Source: WRDF01 sp031552235
GTDB lineage: Bacteria; Bacteroidota; Bacteroidia; Bacteroidales; Rikenellaceae
Reading direction: 5' to 3'
Length of the DNA: 35,194 nucleotides
Assembly: GCA_031552235.1 (NCBI GenBank)
Contig: JAVBMR010000012.1
Location: 1 to 35,194 of the forward strand
Part shown: piece after piece, positions 1 through 7,458 of the stretch
Numbering within the stretch: the stretch's first letter is position 1
How the letters are laid out: the number at the start of each line of letters is the position of its first letter
Program-made: the position numbers and the translations under genes
The notes under the pieces: generated by a model
Database searches by the model: none
Told to the model about the DNA's origin: nothing
The model's input: the letters and a program-made list of their open reading frames with translations, nothing else

Positions 1-24
1 GAAACTTCGTTTCCTGCTACTTTA

Positions 25-69
25 CAAGTTAAAAAGGAGACCCAAATTCTGGGTCTCCTTTTTAACTTG
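25..69. terminator. Perfect 20-bp hairpin, probable bidirectional terminator
   Basis: Positions 25-44 pair perfectly with 50-69 around the 5-base loop AATTC. The stem has a GC-rich tip (GGAGACCCA) and A/T-rich flanks, so an A run precedes it and a T run closes it on either strand. It would end a plus-strand gene lying left of the window and could also stop minus-strand transcripts from the GH43 gene. Confidence 0.8.
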
Positions 70-81
70 TTGAGAAATCAA

Positions 82-134
82 GAGATACGCAGTATCTCAG
101 AAGAGTTTTCTGGTTCTCTTTTGCAAAAGAGAAC
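82..134. other. Two further short palindromes downstream of the GH43 gene
   Basis: Positions 82-88 pair with 92-98 (7 bp, loop GCA). Positions 113-122 pair with 125-134 (10 bp, GTTCTCTTTT against AAAAGAGAAC). Together with the 25-69 hairpin they form three consecutive stems between the left edge and the end of the GH43 gene. Neither has a clean T run on the minus strand, so their role as terminators is uncertain. Confidence 0.45.
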
Positions 135-160
135 AAAATAAACTGTATGGAATAATCCTA

Positions 161-1252
161 CTAATTTATTGCCTGCTGGTCTGTTGTTGGGCCGTTGACT
201 GTTAGGACGCCGTCTTTGATATCCATTTTATCGATAAATACGACGCGTTCGTCACCTGTGGCGGCTGTGCGGCCGTGGTATACACAATAGAGCTGCTTGC
301 CGTCGCGCGACCATGTGATACTGTTGTGGCCGACTCCGGTCACGATACCGCCTTTGGCTGTGTTTTTCTCAAGGACAGGATTGTTCACAGCTTTGGTGTA
401 CGGGCCGAGTGGCGAATTCGAGGTCGCGTAGCCTACCGCGTAATTTTCGCCGCCGAAGAAGTTGGCCGAGTACATCATGTAGTATACGCTATCGCGTTTG
501 AAAAGGAACGAACCTTCGGTCCAGCGGCGGTTGACTTCGCCGGATGTCACGGAGCGGCTTTCCCAGTTAGCCTGTGCGTCATCCATACTTACCGGCGGAT
601 TGAGGAGCAATACGGGTTCGCCTATTACGCTTTTGAAGTCCGGGCTGAGTTCGATGCCATAGACCCAGCTTTCTTCGATCTCCTCGAACAGGCCTTGTTC
701 GCGGGCCCAAACGGCAACATCGCTCTCGACCGGGTGCTTGTAGCAGCAGCGGGAGAAATAGAGGTAGAATTTGCCGTCGTCATCTTTGAAGACGTTGGCG
801 TCGATGATAGGATATCCCGGGTCGAACAGCGGTTTGTCGCTCAATTCCACGAACGGACCTGTGGGCGAATCGGATACGGCGACACCGATAAGAAAATTCT
901 CCTGTTCGTTGTTGGGGTTGACGCGCCAGTCGGCACTGAAGAACATGTAGAATTTGCCGTCCTTTTCGTAAACTTCCGGCGCCCAGAAATTGGCCACGGC
1001 CCATGATTCGGGCGTATTCCCCTGGTAAACAGCGCCTTTATACTCCCAATCCACAAGGTTGTCGGAAACATAGCATCCGAAACCGTTTTTGACGCCGCCT
1101 GTGCCGTACATATAGTATCGGCCGTCGGAGGCCAGCATGACGTATGGGTCTCCGAATTTGACATCGAGGGGATTCTGGTAGGTTATCGGTTCCGTGCACT
1201 TGCACGCCGCCATGGCGAGTAGGGCGAAAAGCGTCAGTAGTTTTGTCTTCAT
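161..1252 (-). CDS. Family GH43-like glycoside hydrolase, lipoprotein
   Basis: This is a 363-residue lipoprotein. A basic, hydrophobic signal ends in the lipobox LAMAAC with Cys17 as the lipidation site. The rest reads as one five-bladed beta-propeller of family 43. Candidate catalytic residues are Asp35 (FGDPYVML, general base), Asp151 (IIDANVF, pKa modulator) and Glu246 (RWTEGSF, general acid), the usual GH43 triad. Such enzymes normally release arabinose or xylose from plant polysaccharides, but some act on other sugars, so the substrate is open. It is the last gene of a minus-strand run with two sulfatases, 47 bases after the first of them, which suggests a sulfated or heavily decorated glycan target. 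It should sit on the periplasmic or outer face of the envelope. Confidence 0.88.
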   Translation of the reverse strand: MKTKLLTLFALLAMAACKCTEPITYQNPLDVKFGDPYVMLASDGRYYMYGTGGVKNGFGCYVSDNLVDWEYKGAVYQGNTPESWAVANFWAPEVYEKDGKFYMFFSADWRVNPNNEQENFLIGVAVSDSPTGPFVELSDKPLFDPGYPIIDANVFKDDDGKFYLYFSRCCYKHPVESDVAVWAREQGLFEEIEESWVYGIELSPDFKSVIGEPVLLLNPPVSMDDAQANWESRSVTSGEVNRRWTEGSFLFKRDSVYYMMYSANFFGGENYAVGYATSNSPLGPYTKAVNNPVLEKNTAKGGIVTGVGHNSITWSRDGKQLYCVYHGRTAATGDERVVFIDKMDIKDGVLTVNGPTTDQQAIN

Positions 1253-1299
1253 ACGATTTTAGGTTTGGTTTAAAGGTTATATTAATTTATTTCTGTTAA

Positions 1300-2679
1300 T
1301 CACGGTGCGGTCACTTTCCATTCTTTCGGCGGCACAAAGCCCTGTGATCCTTGACCGTACGGCACTTCGGGGTACGCCGGAGCAATGGTGTCGTACTTAA
1401 CGGCAATCTCTCTTAGCCGTTCGGCCACCACGCCGTTATTCTCGATATTATTCTTTGCCTCGTAAGGATCATCCGAATACTTCACAAGGAAATCCTTCTT
1501 GGGCATTTTTTCGTTATGCCCGGTCAGGATCAGCTTCCAGTCGCTGTTCACGACCGCACCGCAGCCCAGGTACATGTCACGGTCCATATGGCCGCGCTCG
1601 CCTTTCAGCACCGGCAGGATGCTCATGCCGTCGTAGGGGCGTTCAGGCACACCGCGCACGCCCGCGATCTCTGCAAGCGTAGGCAATATATCGACCATCC
1701 CGGTTACCTGCCTGTCGAGTTTACGCCCGTTGGCAAAGCCGTTCTTCCAATATATCGCCGCAGGCACACGCACGCCCCCATCCCATTCCGTAAACTTTGT
1801 CCCTCGCAGCGGAAGGTTCGATGACGCGGCTAAGTCGCCGCCGTTATCGCTGCTGAACAGCACGATGGTATTGTCCAGTTGTCCAGCCTGCTCAAGCGCC
1901 TTCCATATCCGGCCTATGCCCTTATCCATCCGGGTAACCATCGCCCTGTATATCCATTTGTTTTTCTCTTTCCCGCCCTCCAGCGCGTTGAATTCAGCGA
2001 GGGGGATATGCTCCGCTATCTCGTCTTCAGGGGCTTGGAACGGCGTGTGCGGGGCATTGAACGCAACATATATAAAAAACGGCCCCTCTTTCGCGTATTT
2101 CCCTATCTGCTCCGCGGCTTTATCCGCTATCAGGTCGGTCGAGTAGCCTTTGTCATAGTTCGAGTCCCGGTTCTCATGCCAGTCGAGCTGGCCGTCGCGT
2201 TCATGAGAGAAGTAGTCTATCGCGCCGTTGAGATGGCCGTAGAAATAGGTAAAGCCCCTGTTGAGCGGATAGAACGCCTGCCTGCTGTGCCCGAGATGCC
2301 ATTTGCCTATAACCGCCCGGTTGGGGTATCCGCTCTCACCCAAAACGTCGGCTACCGTTTGTTCTCCTTCGGGCAGTCCAATGGGCCTCCACGGCGGGAT
2401 CACCGCATCGCGGAACCCGAAACGGCTCGGATAGCGGCCTGTCATCAGACCCGCGCGGGTCGGGGAACTTATCGGCGCCACATAATACCGGTCGAGTTCG
2501 ATCCCCTCACGGGCTATCCGGTCGATATTTGGCGTCCGTATTTCACTTCCGTGGTAACCCACATCGGCCCAACCAAGGTCGTCGGCAAGAATTATGACTA
2601 CATTCGGCTTCTGCTGTGCCGCCGCGCCCAGCGCGAAAGCGCTGCCCGCCAATCCGATAACCAATCCTCTGCAGTCCAT
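1300..2679 (-). CDS. Serine-type sulfatase, arylsulfatase B-like
   Basis: This 459-residue exported sulfatase has a signal peptide over residues 1-21 (cleavage after GAAA). LADDLGWADVG holds the first metal-binding aspartates (Asp33, Asp34). SSPTRAGLMTG starting at Ser71 is the sulfatase signature, with serine where many sulfatases have cysteine. That serine must be oxidised to formylglycine by an anaerobic sulfatase-maturating radical SAM enzyme, which is not in this window. GYHGSEIRTPNID and SSDNGG match the N-acetylgalactosamine-4-sulfatase-like part of family S1, so removal of sulfate from a glycan is likely. Its start codon shares one base with the stop codon of the upstream sulfatase (TAATG), which implies translational coupling. 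Exact sugar and sulfate position are unknown. Confidence 0.9.
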   Translation of the reverse strand: MDCRGLVIGLAGSAFALGAAAQQKPNVVIILADDLGWADVGYHGSEIRTPNIDRIAREGIELDRYYVAPISSPTRAGLMTGRYPSRFGFRDAVIPPWRPIGLPEGEQTVADVLGESGYPNRAVIGKWHLGHSRQAFYPLNRGFTYFYGHLNGAIDYFSHERDGQLDWHENRDSNYDKGYSTDLIADKAAEQIGKYAKEGPFFIYVAFNAPHTPFQAPEDEIAEHIPLAEFNALEGGKEKNKWIYRAMVTRMDKGIGRIWKALEQAGQLDNTIVLFSSDNGGDLAASSNLPLRGTKFTEWDGGVRVPAAIYWKNGFANGRKLDRQVTGMVDILPTLAEIAGVRGVPERPYDGMSILPVLKGERGHMDRDMYLGCGAVVNSDWKLILTGHNEKMPKKDFLVKYSDDPYEAKNNIENNGVVAERLREIAVKYDTIAPAYPEVPYGQGSQGFVPPKEWKVTAP

Positions 2680-4046
2680 TATTCCGTACGGATTTTACGC
2701 GTACCCCACCATTTGAGGAGTTCCGCCTTGAGGTCGTCAACGAGCTTCACGTTCGCTGCGGCGACGTTTTTAGTTTCGTTCACGTCCGAGGCCAGGTTGT
2801 AAAGTTCGACCCGGCTGCCATCGGAATTCATAAGCAGTTTCCAGTCGCCGCGCCTTATTGCAAGGTGGGGGCTGTAATTTTCACCGGCAGGACGGGCGAA
2901 TGTCTGATTGCGCCCGAAATCCCACATCATATCCTTCTTACGTTGCTGCGGTTTGCCTGCCAGCGCCTTGCTCATATCCTCGCCGCCTGGTTTGTAGCCT
3001 GCCGGTAGCTTCGTTCCGGTCATCCTGCACAGCGAGGGGAAAAGGTCGAGGGCGGTCACGATACTCTTGTCGTTGACCTGCCCGCCCTTGATCTCGGCCG
3101 GCCAGCTCACGATGAACGGCATGCGGATACCGCCCTCGTAAAGGCTGTTCTTCGTGCCGCGCATCATATTGGTCCTGATTTGTTTAAAGCTCGGCGATGG
3201 GCCATTGTCGCTGGTAAACACCACTATCGTATTCTGGTCGATGCCCAATTCTTTCAGACCGTCAATCAGGCGGCCGATCTGTTTGTCGTACTCCGCAAGC
3301 ACCTTCTCGAAGTTGGGCTGCGAGGTAAACGTGCCATTCTTACCGATCACTTCCTGTCCGTACACCCACGGGTCGTGCATGTCGTCGGGCCAGAGGTTCA
3401 CGAAACACGCCTCGCCTTTGTGGCGCTTGAAGAAATCGAGCGTCAGATCGACGAAATAGGCAGTCCTGTCCCAACGCTTGACCTCGTCGTTATTCTGCCA
3501 TATCCAGTTTCCCGCCGTTATCTTGGGGTCGGGATCGGGGCTTTCCCATGTCGATTTGTATTCATCAAAGCCATAGGCGGTTATGGCTGGCGCGTTGTCC
3601 ACGTCGCGGCCGCCGCCCATATGCCATTTACCGAAATGCCCCGTCGTGTAGCCGCCGTCCTTGAAGGCACGCGCCATCGAGGGGGCCGAGGGGTCGAGGT
3701 AGTCGAACTGCTCCACGGCGCGGTTCATCCTCCTGTCGTTCAGGAACGTATTGATCCCCCATTGCAACGGATATTGGCCCGTGGTGATCCCCGTGCGCGA
3801 AGCCGAACTCACCGGAGCCGCCGAATAGTACTGATCCACGACCACCCCCTGCTCCGCAAGACGGTCGAGATTAGGTGTCCGCACCCATCCCGAGTTGAGG
3901 AACGACACGTCGCCCACACCCATGTCGTCGGTGTAAATGATAAGGACGTTCGGTTTCTCCTGTTTTTTCTGGGCGAATAACGCCCCGGGAATGGCTGCGC
4001 ATGCGGCAACCCCGGCCAGCCCCCTGAACAATTTACTATCGGTCAT
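2679..4046 (-). CDS. Serine-type sulfatase (arylsulfatase A-like)
   Basis: This is a 455-residue exported sulfatase and the first gene of the sulfatase-sulfatase-GH43 run. The frame is open to 4184, but I place the start at 4046 because MTDSKLFRGLAGVAAC then begins a normal signal peptide ending near GALFAQ; the longer N-terminus looks like untranslated leader. IYTDDMGVGDVS supplies the metal-binding aspartates (Asp40, Asp41). SSASRTGITTG beginning at Ser80 is the sulfatase signature with serine as the residue to be converted to formylglycine. GKWHMGG and TSDNGPSP are further S1-family landmarks. It is clearly different from the neighbouring sulfatase, so the pair probably removes sulfate from different positions of one glycan. 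Confidence 0.88.
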   Translation of the reverse strand: MTDSKLFRGLAGVAACAAIPGALFAQKKQEKPNVLIIYTDDMGVGDVSFLNSGWVRTPNLDRLAEQGVVVDQYYSAAPVSSASRTGITTGQYPLQWGINTFLNDRRMNRAVEQFDYLDPSAPSMARAFKDGGYTTGHFGKWHMGGGRDVDNAPAITAYGFDEYKSTWESPDPDPKITAGNWIWQNNDEVKRWDRTAYFVDLTLDFFKRHKGEACFVNLWPDDMHDPWVYGQEVIGKNGTFTSQPNFEKVLAEYDKQIGRLIDGLKELGIDQNTIVVFTSDNGPSPSFKQIRTNMMRGTKNSLYEGGIRMPFIVSWPAEIKGGQVNDKSIVTALDLFPSLCRMTGTKLPAGYKPGGEDMSKALAGKPQQRKKDMMWDFGRNQTFARPAGENYSPHLAIRRGDWKLLMNSDGSRVELYNLASDVNETKNVAAANVKLVDDLKAELLKWWGTRKIRTE

Positions 4047-4119
4047 TTTCAGTTCATTTTGGATTATGGCTATAAATTTAATAAAATAAAATTGAAGCCG
4101 GACAGAATATCGCGCATCT

Positions 4120-4152
4120 TTTGTCCGATGTGCCAAAATATTAGTATATTCG
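4120..4152 (+). promoter_or_regulatory. Candidate promoter for the GH43-like gene at 4197
   Basis: TTTG at 4120-4123 and TATATTCG at 4145-4152 lie 21 bases apart and resemble the Bacteroidetes pair TTTG / TAnnTTTG, with one mismatch in the -7 box. Transcription would begin about 40 bases before the start codon. It lies in the 150-base divergent region shared with the sulfatases. Confidence 0.4.
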
Positions 4153-4196
4153 CATAATTTGCTATTTTGACCAAAGATTACCAAACCTAAAAACCT

Positions 4197-5333
4197 ATGA
4201 ACCCAACAAAAATATTCGGCCTCGCCATTCTGTGCGCTCTATTGTGCGGCATGACGGCTTTCGGGCAACAGCCGAGAACCCGGTCGTCGCAACTTGGCGT
4301 CGTATACGAATTTGACAATGCCCCGCAAAGCCTCAAGGACGTTTCCAAAACCTTCGAAAGCCCGCTGGGCAAAGGCGCGGACCCTTTCATCACAAAGCAT
4401 AACGGACTGTACTACACAGTCGTCAACAGCCGCGGCGGGTTCAGGGTTACGGAATCGAGGTTCCTGACCCGGCCCGAACGCACCGCACAGGTGTGGTTCC
4501 CTCCGTCGAGCGGCCCCACCGCCTATCAGCACTGGGCTCCGGAGATACATCCGATAGACGGCAAATGGTACATATATGCCGCGGGATCAGACCTTAACAA
4601 CGGGCAGTTCAGCAACCAGAGGACTTTCGTACTGGAAGCCGACTCGCCCTTCGGGCCATACGAAAACAAAGGCCTGGTCTACACCGGCGACGACCCTGAA
4701 CACGAGGAGGACAACCGCTGGGCTATAGACATGACCGTGCTGGAACACAAAGGCAAACTCTACGCCATATGGTCCGGATGGCAGTATGGCTCCGACCACC
4801 ACAATGTCGGACAGCTGTTATACATCGCCGAAATGGAAAATCCATGGACGGTCAAGGGAACACGCACCCTGCTGTCCAGCCCCGAATATTCGTGGGAGAA
4901 AGGCGACAATATCAACTTGCTGGAAGGGCCGCAGATCCTCAAACACGGCGACGATGTGTTCATCCTCTACTCCACGCGCGGCTCATGGACAAGGCATTAC
5001 AAGGTAGGGCAACTCAAACTGAAACCGGATGCCGATCCGCTCGATCCGGGTTCGTGGGTCAAAGCCTCTCAGCCGGTATTCAAGGGTGCGGACAAGGTAT
5101 ACGGCGTTGGGCATGCGAGCATGACAACATCGCCAGACGACAAGGAATACTGGATCTACTACCACTTCAAGACCGCACCAGAGGGCGGATGGAAGAACCG
5201 TCACATATCTTTGCAAAGGTTCGATTTCGACAAGGCTGGCAATCCGGTGTTCGGCAAACCCCAAGGGTACGGGAAGATAAAACGCCCGTCAGGGGAGTAC
5301 GAGATCGAAGCCGCCGACTTCAAAAAGGAATAA
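4197..5333 (+). CDS. Family GH43-like glycosidase, secreted
   Basis: This 378-residue protein has a signal peptide ending near AFGQ (residues 1-24) and no lipobox cysteine at the cleavage point. The body is a five-bladed propeller typical of GH43. Candidate catalytic residues are Asp62 (KGADPFITK), Asp178 (AIDMTVLEH) and Glu243 (LLEGPQILK). HWAPEIHPIDGKWYIY and the late YGVGHASMT, where the histidine may bind a metal or the sugar, are also family-typical. Relatives are mostly alpha-L-arabinofuranosidases, but subfamily and substrate cannot be fixed by eye. It is transcribed away from the two sulfatases from a shared intergenic region, so the four genes probably serve one glycan. A strong hairpin terminator follows at 5364. 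Confidence 0.85.
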   Translation: MNPTKIFGLAILCALLCGMTAFGQQPRTRSSQLGVVYEFDNAPQSLKDVSKTFESPLGKGADPFITKHNGLYYTVVNSRGGFRVTESRFLTRPERTAQVWFPPSSGPTAYQHWAPEIHPIDGKWYIYAAGSDLNNGQFSNQRTFVLEADSPFGPYENKGLVYTGDDPEHEEDNRWAIDMTVLEHKGKLYAIWSGWQYGSDHHNVGQLLYIAEMENPWTVKGTRTLLSSPEYSWEKGDNINLLEGPQILKHGDDVFILYSTRGSWTRHYKVGQLKLKPDADPLDPGSWVKASQPVFKGADKVYGVGHASMTTSPDDKEYWIYYHFKTAPEGGWKNRHISLQRFDFDKAGNPVFGKPQGYGKIKRPSGEYEIEAADFKKE

Positions 5334-5363
5334 ACGCGGCAAGGAACAAGCATCCTCCACACG

Positions 5364-5397
5364 AAAAGCAGCCGGTCTCTAGACCGGCTGCTTTTTT
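5364..5397 (+). terminator. Rho-independent terminator after the GH43-like gene
   Basis: AGCAGCCGGTCT at 5367-5378 pairs with AGACCGGCTGCT at 5381-5392, extended by A/T pairs, and is followed by a run of T to 5397. Confidence 0.9.
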
Positions 5398-5409
5398 ACG
5401 TCATCTGCA

Positions 5410-5643
5410 ATAATGTTCCTGTACGGCAAGCGGAGTGAACTGTGCAGGTCGCGCGTGAGGCTTGTGGAACATGTGTGCGCGACCGTCAGGCCTGTGCGTC
5501 TGGCGGCTTGCCGCAGGCAAGCCATGCGGTATGCCCATGGCTTCGGGCTGAGAAAGAAGGGCAAACCTCAATGGGATAATTCGTTAAACCACTCCGCAGC
5601 AGAGCTACGGGGTATTGTAAAGACTACGACCGCCTTGTGCAGT
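5410..5643. other. Noncoding, palindrome-rich stretch
   Basis: No credible gene is seen. The stretch holds several nested inverted repeats: 5447-5454 with 5477-5484, 5505-5512 with 5516-5523 (GGCTTGCC against GGCAAGCC), and GCCATG at 5521 with CATGGC ending near 5541. Short open frames here have no family features and change frame at the adjacent 70-bp repeats. It looks like a graveyard of intergenic repeat elements rather than a gene. Confidence 0.5.
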
Positions 5644-5862
5644 CGCAACATTAAGTTCCTTTTTGTTGCTGGCGCTCGGCAAAATCCGCAAGCGGTCTTT
5701 GCCCTCGCTGAAACGCACCATTAATTTCCTTTTTGTTGCTGACGCCCGGCAAAATCCGCAAGCGGCATTTGCCCTCGCTGAAACGCAACATTAATTTCCT
5801 TTTTGTTGCTGGCGCTCGGCAAAATCCGCAAGCGGCATTTGCCCTCGCTGAAACGCAACATT
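5644..5862. repeat. Three tandem copies of a 70-bp repeat
   Basis: Copies run 5644-5713, 5714-5783 and 5784-5853, with a partial fourth start (CGCAACATT) to 5862. Each begins CGCAACATTAA or a close variant, continues TTCCTTTTTGTTGCTG, and contains an imperfect hairpin (GGCAAA..CCGC facing GCGG..TTTGCC). Copies two and three are nearly identical; copy one differs at a few bases. The 70-base period is not a multiple of three, so this is not a coding repeat. The last CGCAACATT runs on into CCGCGGC, a motif shared with the dispersed repeats at 22255 and 28740. Confidence 0.85.
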
Positions 5863-6010
5863 CCGCGGCTTGGCAGGCAATTCATGCAGACCCCCGAAGC
5901 CGCGTTGTCAGGCCGAAAAACAAACCGCTTAAAATACCTCCGACTAAAATTCAGACCTATCCTGAATCTATCAATCGCTGCTTGCAGCGGAGAATTAACC
6001 CGTAGAAATT

Positions 6011-6054
6011 AAAATAGATGCGAGACTGGATTGCTCCAGTCTCGCATCTATTTT
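6011..6054 (-). terminator. Perfect 20-bp hairpin terminator
   Basis: Positions 6011-6030 pair perfectly with 6035-6054 around the loop TTGC. On the minus strand the stem ends in TTTT just after the DUF1080 gene. The A-rich and T-rich flanks make it usable in both directions. Confidence 0.88.
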
Positions 6055-6066
6055 CATGAATCCCGA

Positions 6067-7443
6067 TTATTCCAGTTCGAGGATCTTAACGTTCTTGAAG
6101 AACACTTCGTCGCCATGGTCCTGCAGGAGGATGTGGCCCTGCTTGTGGTTGCCGAAGTCGGGCCAGTCGCGGTATTTGCTGTAAGCCACGAGAGCGTTGA
6201 ACATTTGCGTATTGCGGTCGTATTCAACCACCTTAACTCCGTTCAGCCAATGTTCGACATGGTCGCCTTTCACGATCACTATTGCGTTGTTGAACTCGCT
6301 GTGGCGGAAGTAGGCGTCCTGCTTTTCGGCCCTGATGAGGTCGTAGAGCGATCCAAGGGTACGGTTACCCTTAACGCCCAGTTTCGCGTCGGGGTGGCGC
6401 TGGTCGTCCAGGATCTGGAACTCGCAGCCGATTGCAGAGCCTTCGCCTTTGTTCAAGTCCGGTTTAACGAAATATTTGATACCGCTGTTGGCGCCGTCCG
6501 TGATCTTGAAGTCAACCGAAAGCACGAAATTCTCGTACACATCCACAGTCACGATGTCGCCGCCGTTGCCAGACTCCGCACCCTTGGCTTTCTCGACGCG
6601 CAGCACGCCGTCCTTGATGCTCCAGCCCTTATCCGGGAATTTATCGAGCTTTGCGCCCCTCCAGCCCTGTGTGGTCTGGCCGTCCCAAAGGAGTTTCCAA
6701 CCCTGTGCCAGTTCGTCTTTTGTCAAAGTGTTGGCAATAAGGTTCAGCTGGCGAACAGAAGCATCGGGCTTGGTAGCGTACCGGCCGGGATTGTCAGTAA
6801 CGATACGGATATTGCGCCATGCAATGTTTTTGCCTGCTTCGGCCGCATTGTTGCCGATGCCGTGTACCTGCAAACCTATGATGCCTTCCTTAATCTTATC
6901 ATCCCATATGGAGGCGCATTCAACTCCGTTTACAAAAGTACGGATCGAATTGCCGACAGCCTCGATGCGAGCTTTGTACCACTCTCCGGGGGTGTAGACT
7001 TCGAGCTTGCGGGCATTCTGGTTGAAAGTAAGGGGATAAATCCATCCGCGACCGGCTTCGTCATAGATACCGCCTGTCCAACGGCGCACACCCTTGGTAT
7101 TCATTTCCATCTCGAACTGGTAGCCGCTGACACGCCCCAGGTCTTTCGCATCTTTCTTGTTGACAACGCTACGGAACTGAACTCCGGAATTGATGCCGTC
7201 GTCCACCTTGAATTCGAATTCGAGGATAAAGTCGCCGAACGTTCCCTTCGGGGAAAGGAACGTATTGTTGGTCCCTGTTTTGGTCGTACCCACTATGGCT
7301 CCGTCGACAACCTGATAATCGGCCGTTCCGCCGAATTTCTCCCAACCACTGAGGTTCTTGCCGTTGAAGAGCGGCGTCCATTTCTGTGCGAACGCACCTG
7401 CCGCCAAAGCGGCGAACGCCGCCGTTAAAATATACTTTTTCAT
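6067..7443 (-). CDS. Tandem DUF1080 protein, probable 3-keto-glycoside hydrolase/lyase
   Basis: This 458-residue exported protein has a signal peptide over residues 1-19 (cleavage at GAFAQ). Two DUF1080 (PF06439) domains follow, at about 22-216 (FTPLFNGKNLSGWE-like opening: WTPLFNGKNLSGWE) and 248-457 (WKLLWDGQTTQGW). Both have the concanavalin-type beta-sandwich signature with DGxNSGxxF/KY strands (DGINSGVQF and DGANSGIKY). Members of this family cleave glycosides already oxidised at C3 of the sugar, working with Gfo/Idh/MocA oxidoreductases. It is the last gene of a five-gene minus-strand run, 15 bases after such an oxidoreductase, which supports that role. Whether both domains are active is unknown; one could bind substrate. 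A perfect hairpin terminator follows. Confidence 0.85.
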   Translation of the reverse strand: MKKYILTAAFAALAAGAFAQKWTPLFNGKNLSGWEKFGGTADYQVVDGAIVGTTKTGTNNTFLSPKGTFGDFILEFEFKVDDGINSGVQFRSVVNKKDAKDLGRVSGYQFEMEMNTKGVRRWTGGIYDEAGRGWIYPLTFNQNARKLEVYTPGEWYKARIEAVGNSIRTFVNGVECASIWDDKIKEGIIGLQVHGIGNNAAEAGKNIAWRNIRIVTDNPGRYATKPDASVRQLNLIANTLTKDELAQGWKLLWDGQTTQGWRGAKLDKFPDKGWSIKDGVLRVEKAKGAESGNGGDIVTVDVYENFVLSVDFKITDGANSGIKYFVKPDLNKGEGSAIGCEFQILDDQRHPDAKLGVKGNRTLGSLYDLIRAEKQDAYFRHSEFNNAIVIVKGDHVEHWLNGVKVVEYDRNTQMFNALVAYSKYRDWPDFGNHKQGHILLQDHGDEVFFKNVKILELE

Positions 7444-7458
7444 TCTTGCGTATTGTTT

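Noticed and set aside
4047..4184. N-terminal extension of the second sulfatase
   Set aside because: The extra 46 residues would bury the signal peptide, and the region is AT-rich leader with divergent promoter features.
5644..5862. CRISPR array
   Set aside because: The 70-bp units follow one another without unique spacers, and no cas gene is near.
5413..6005. Short open frames (about 90-100 residues) across the 70-bp repeats
   Set aside because: The repeat period is not divisible by three, so the repeated peptide occurs in different frames; no start signal or family match.
6031..7428. 465-residue open frame on the plus strand
   Set aside because: It is antisense to the tandem DUF1080 gene and starts within its terminator hairpin.
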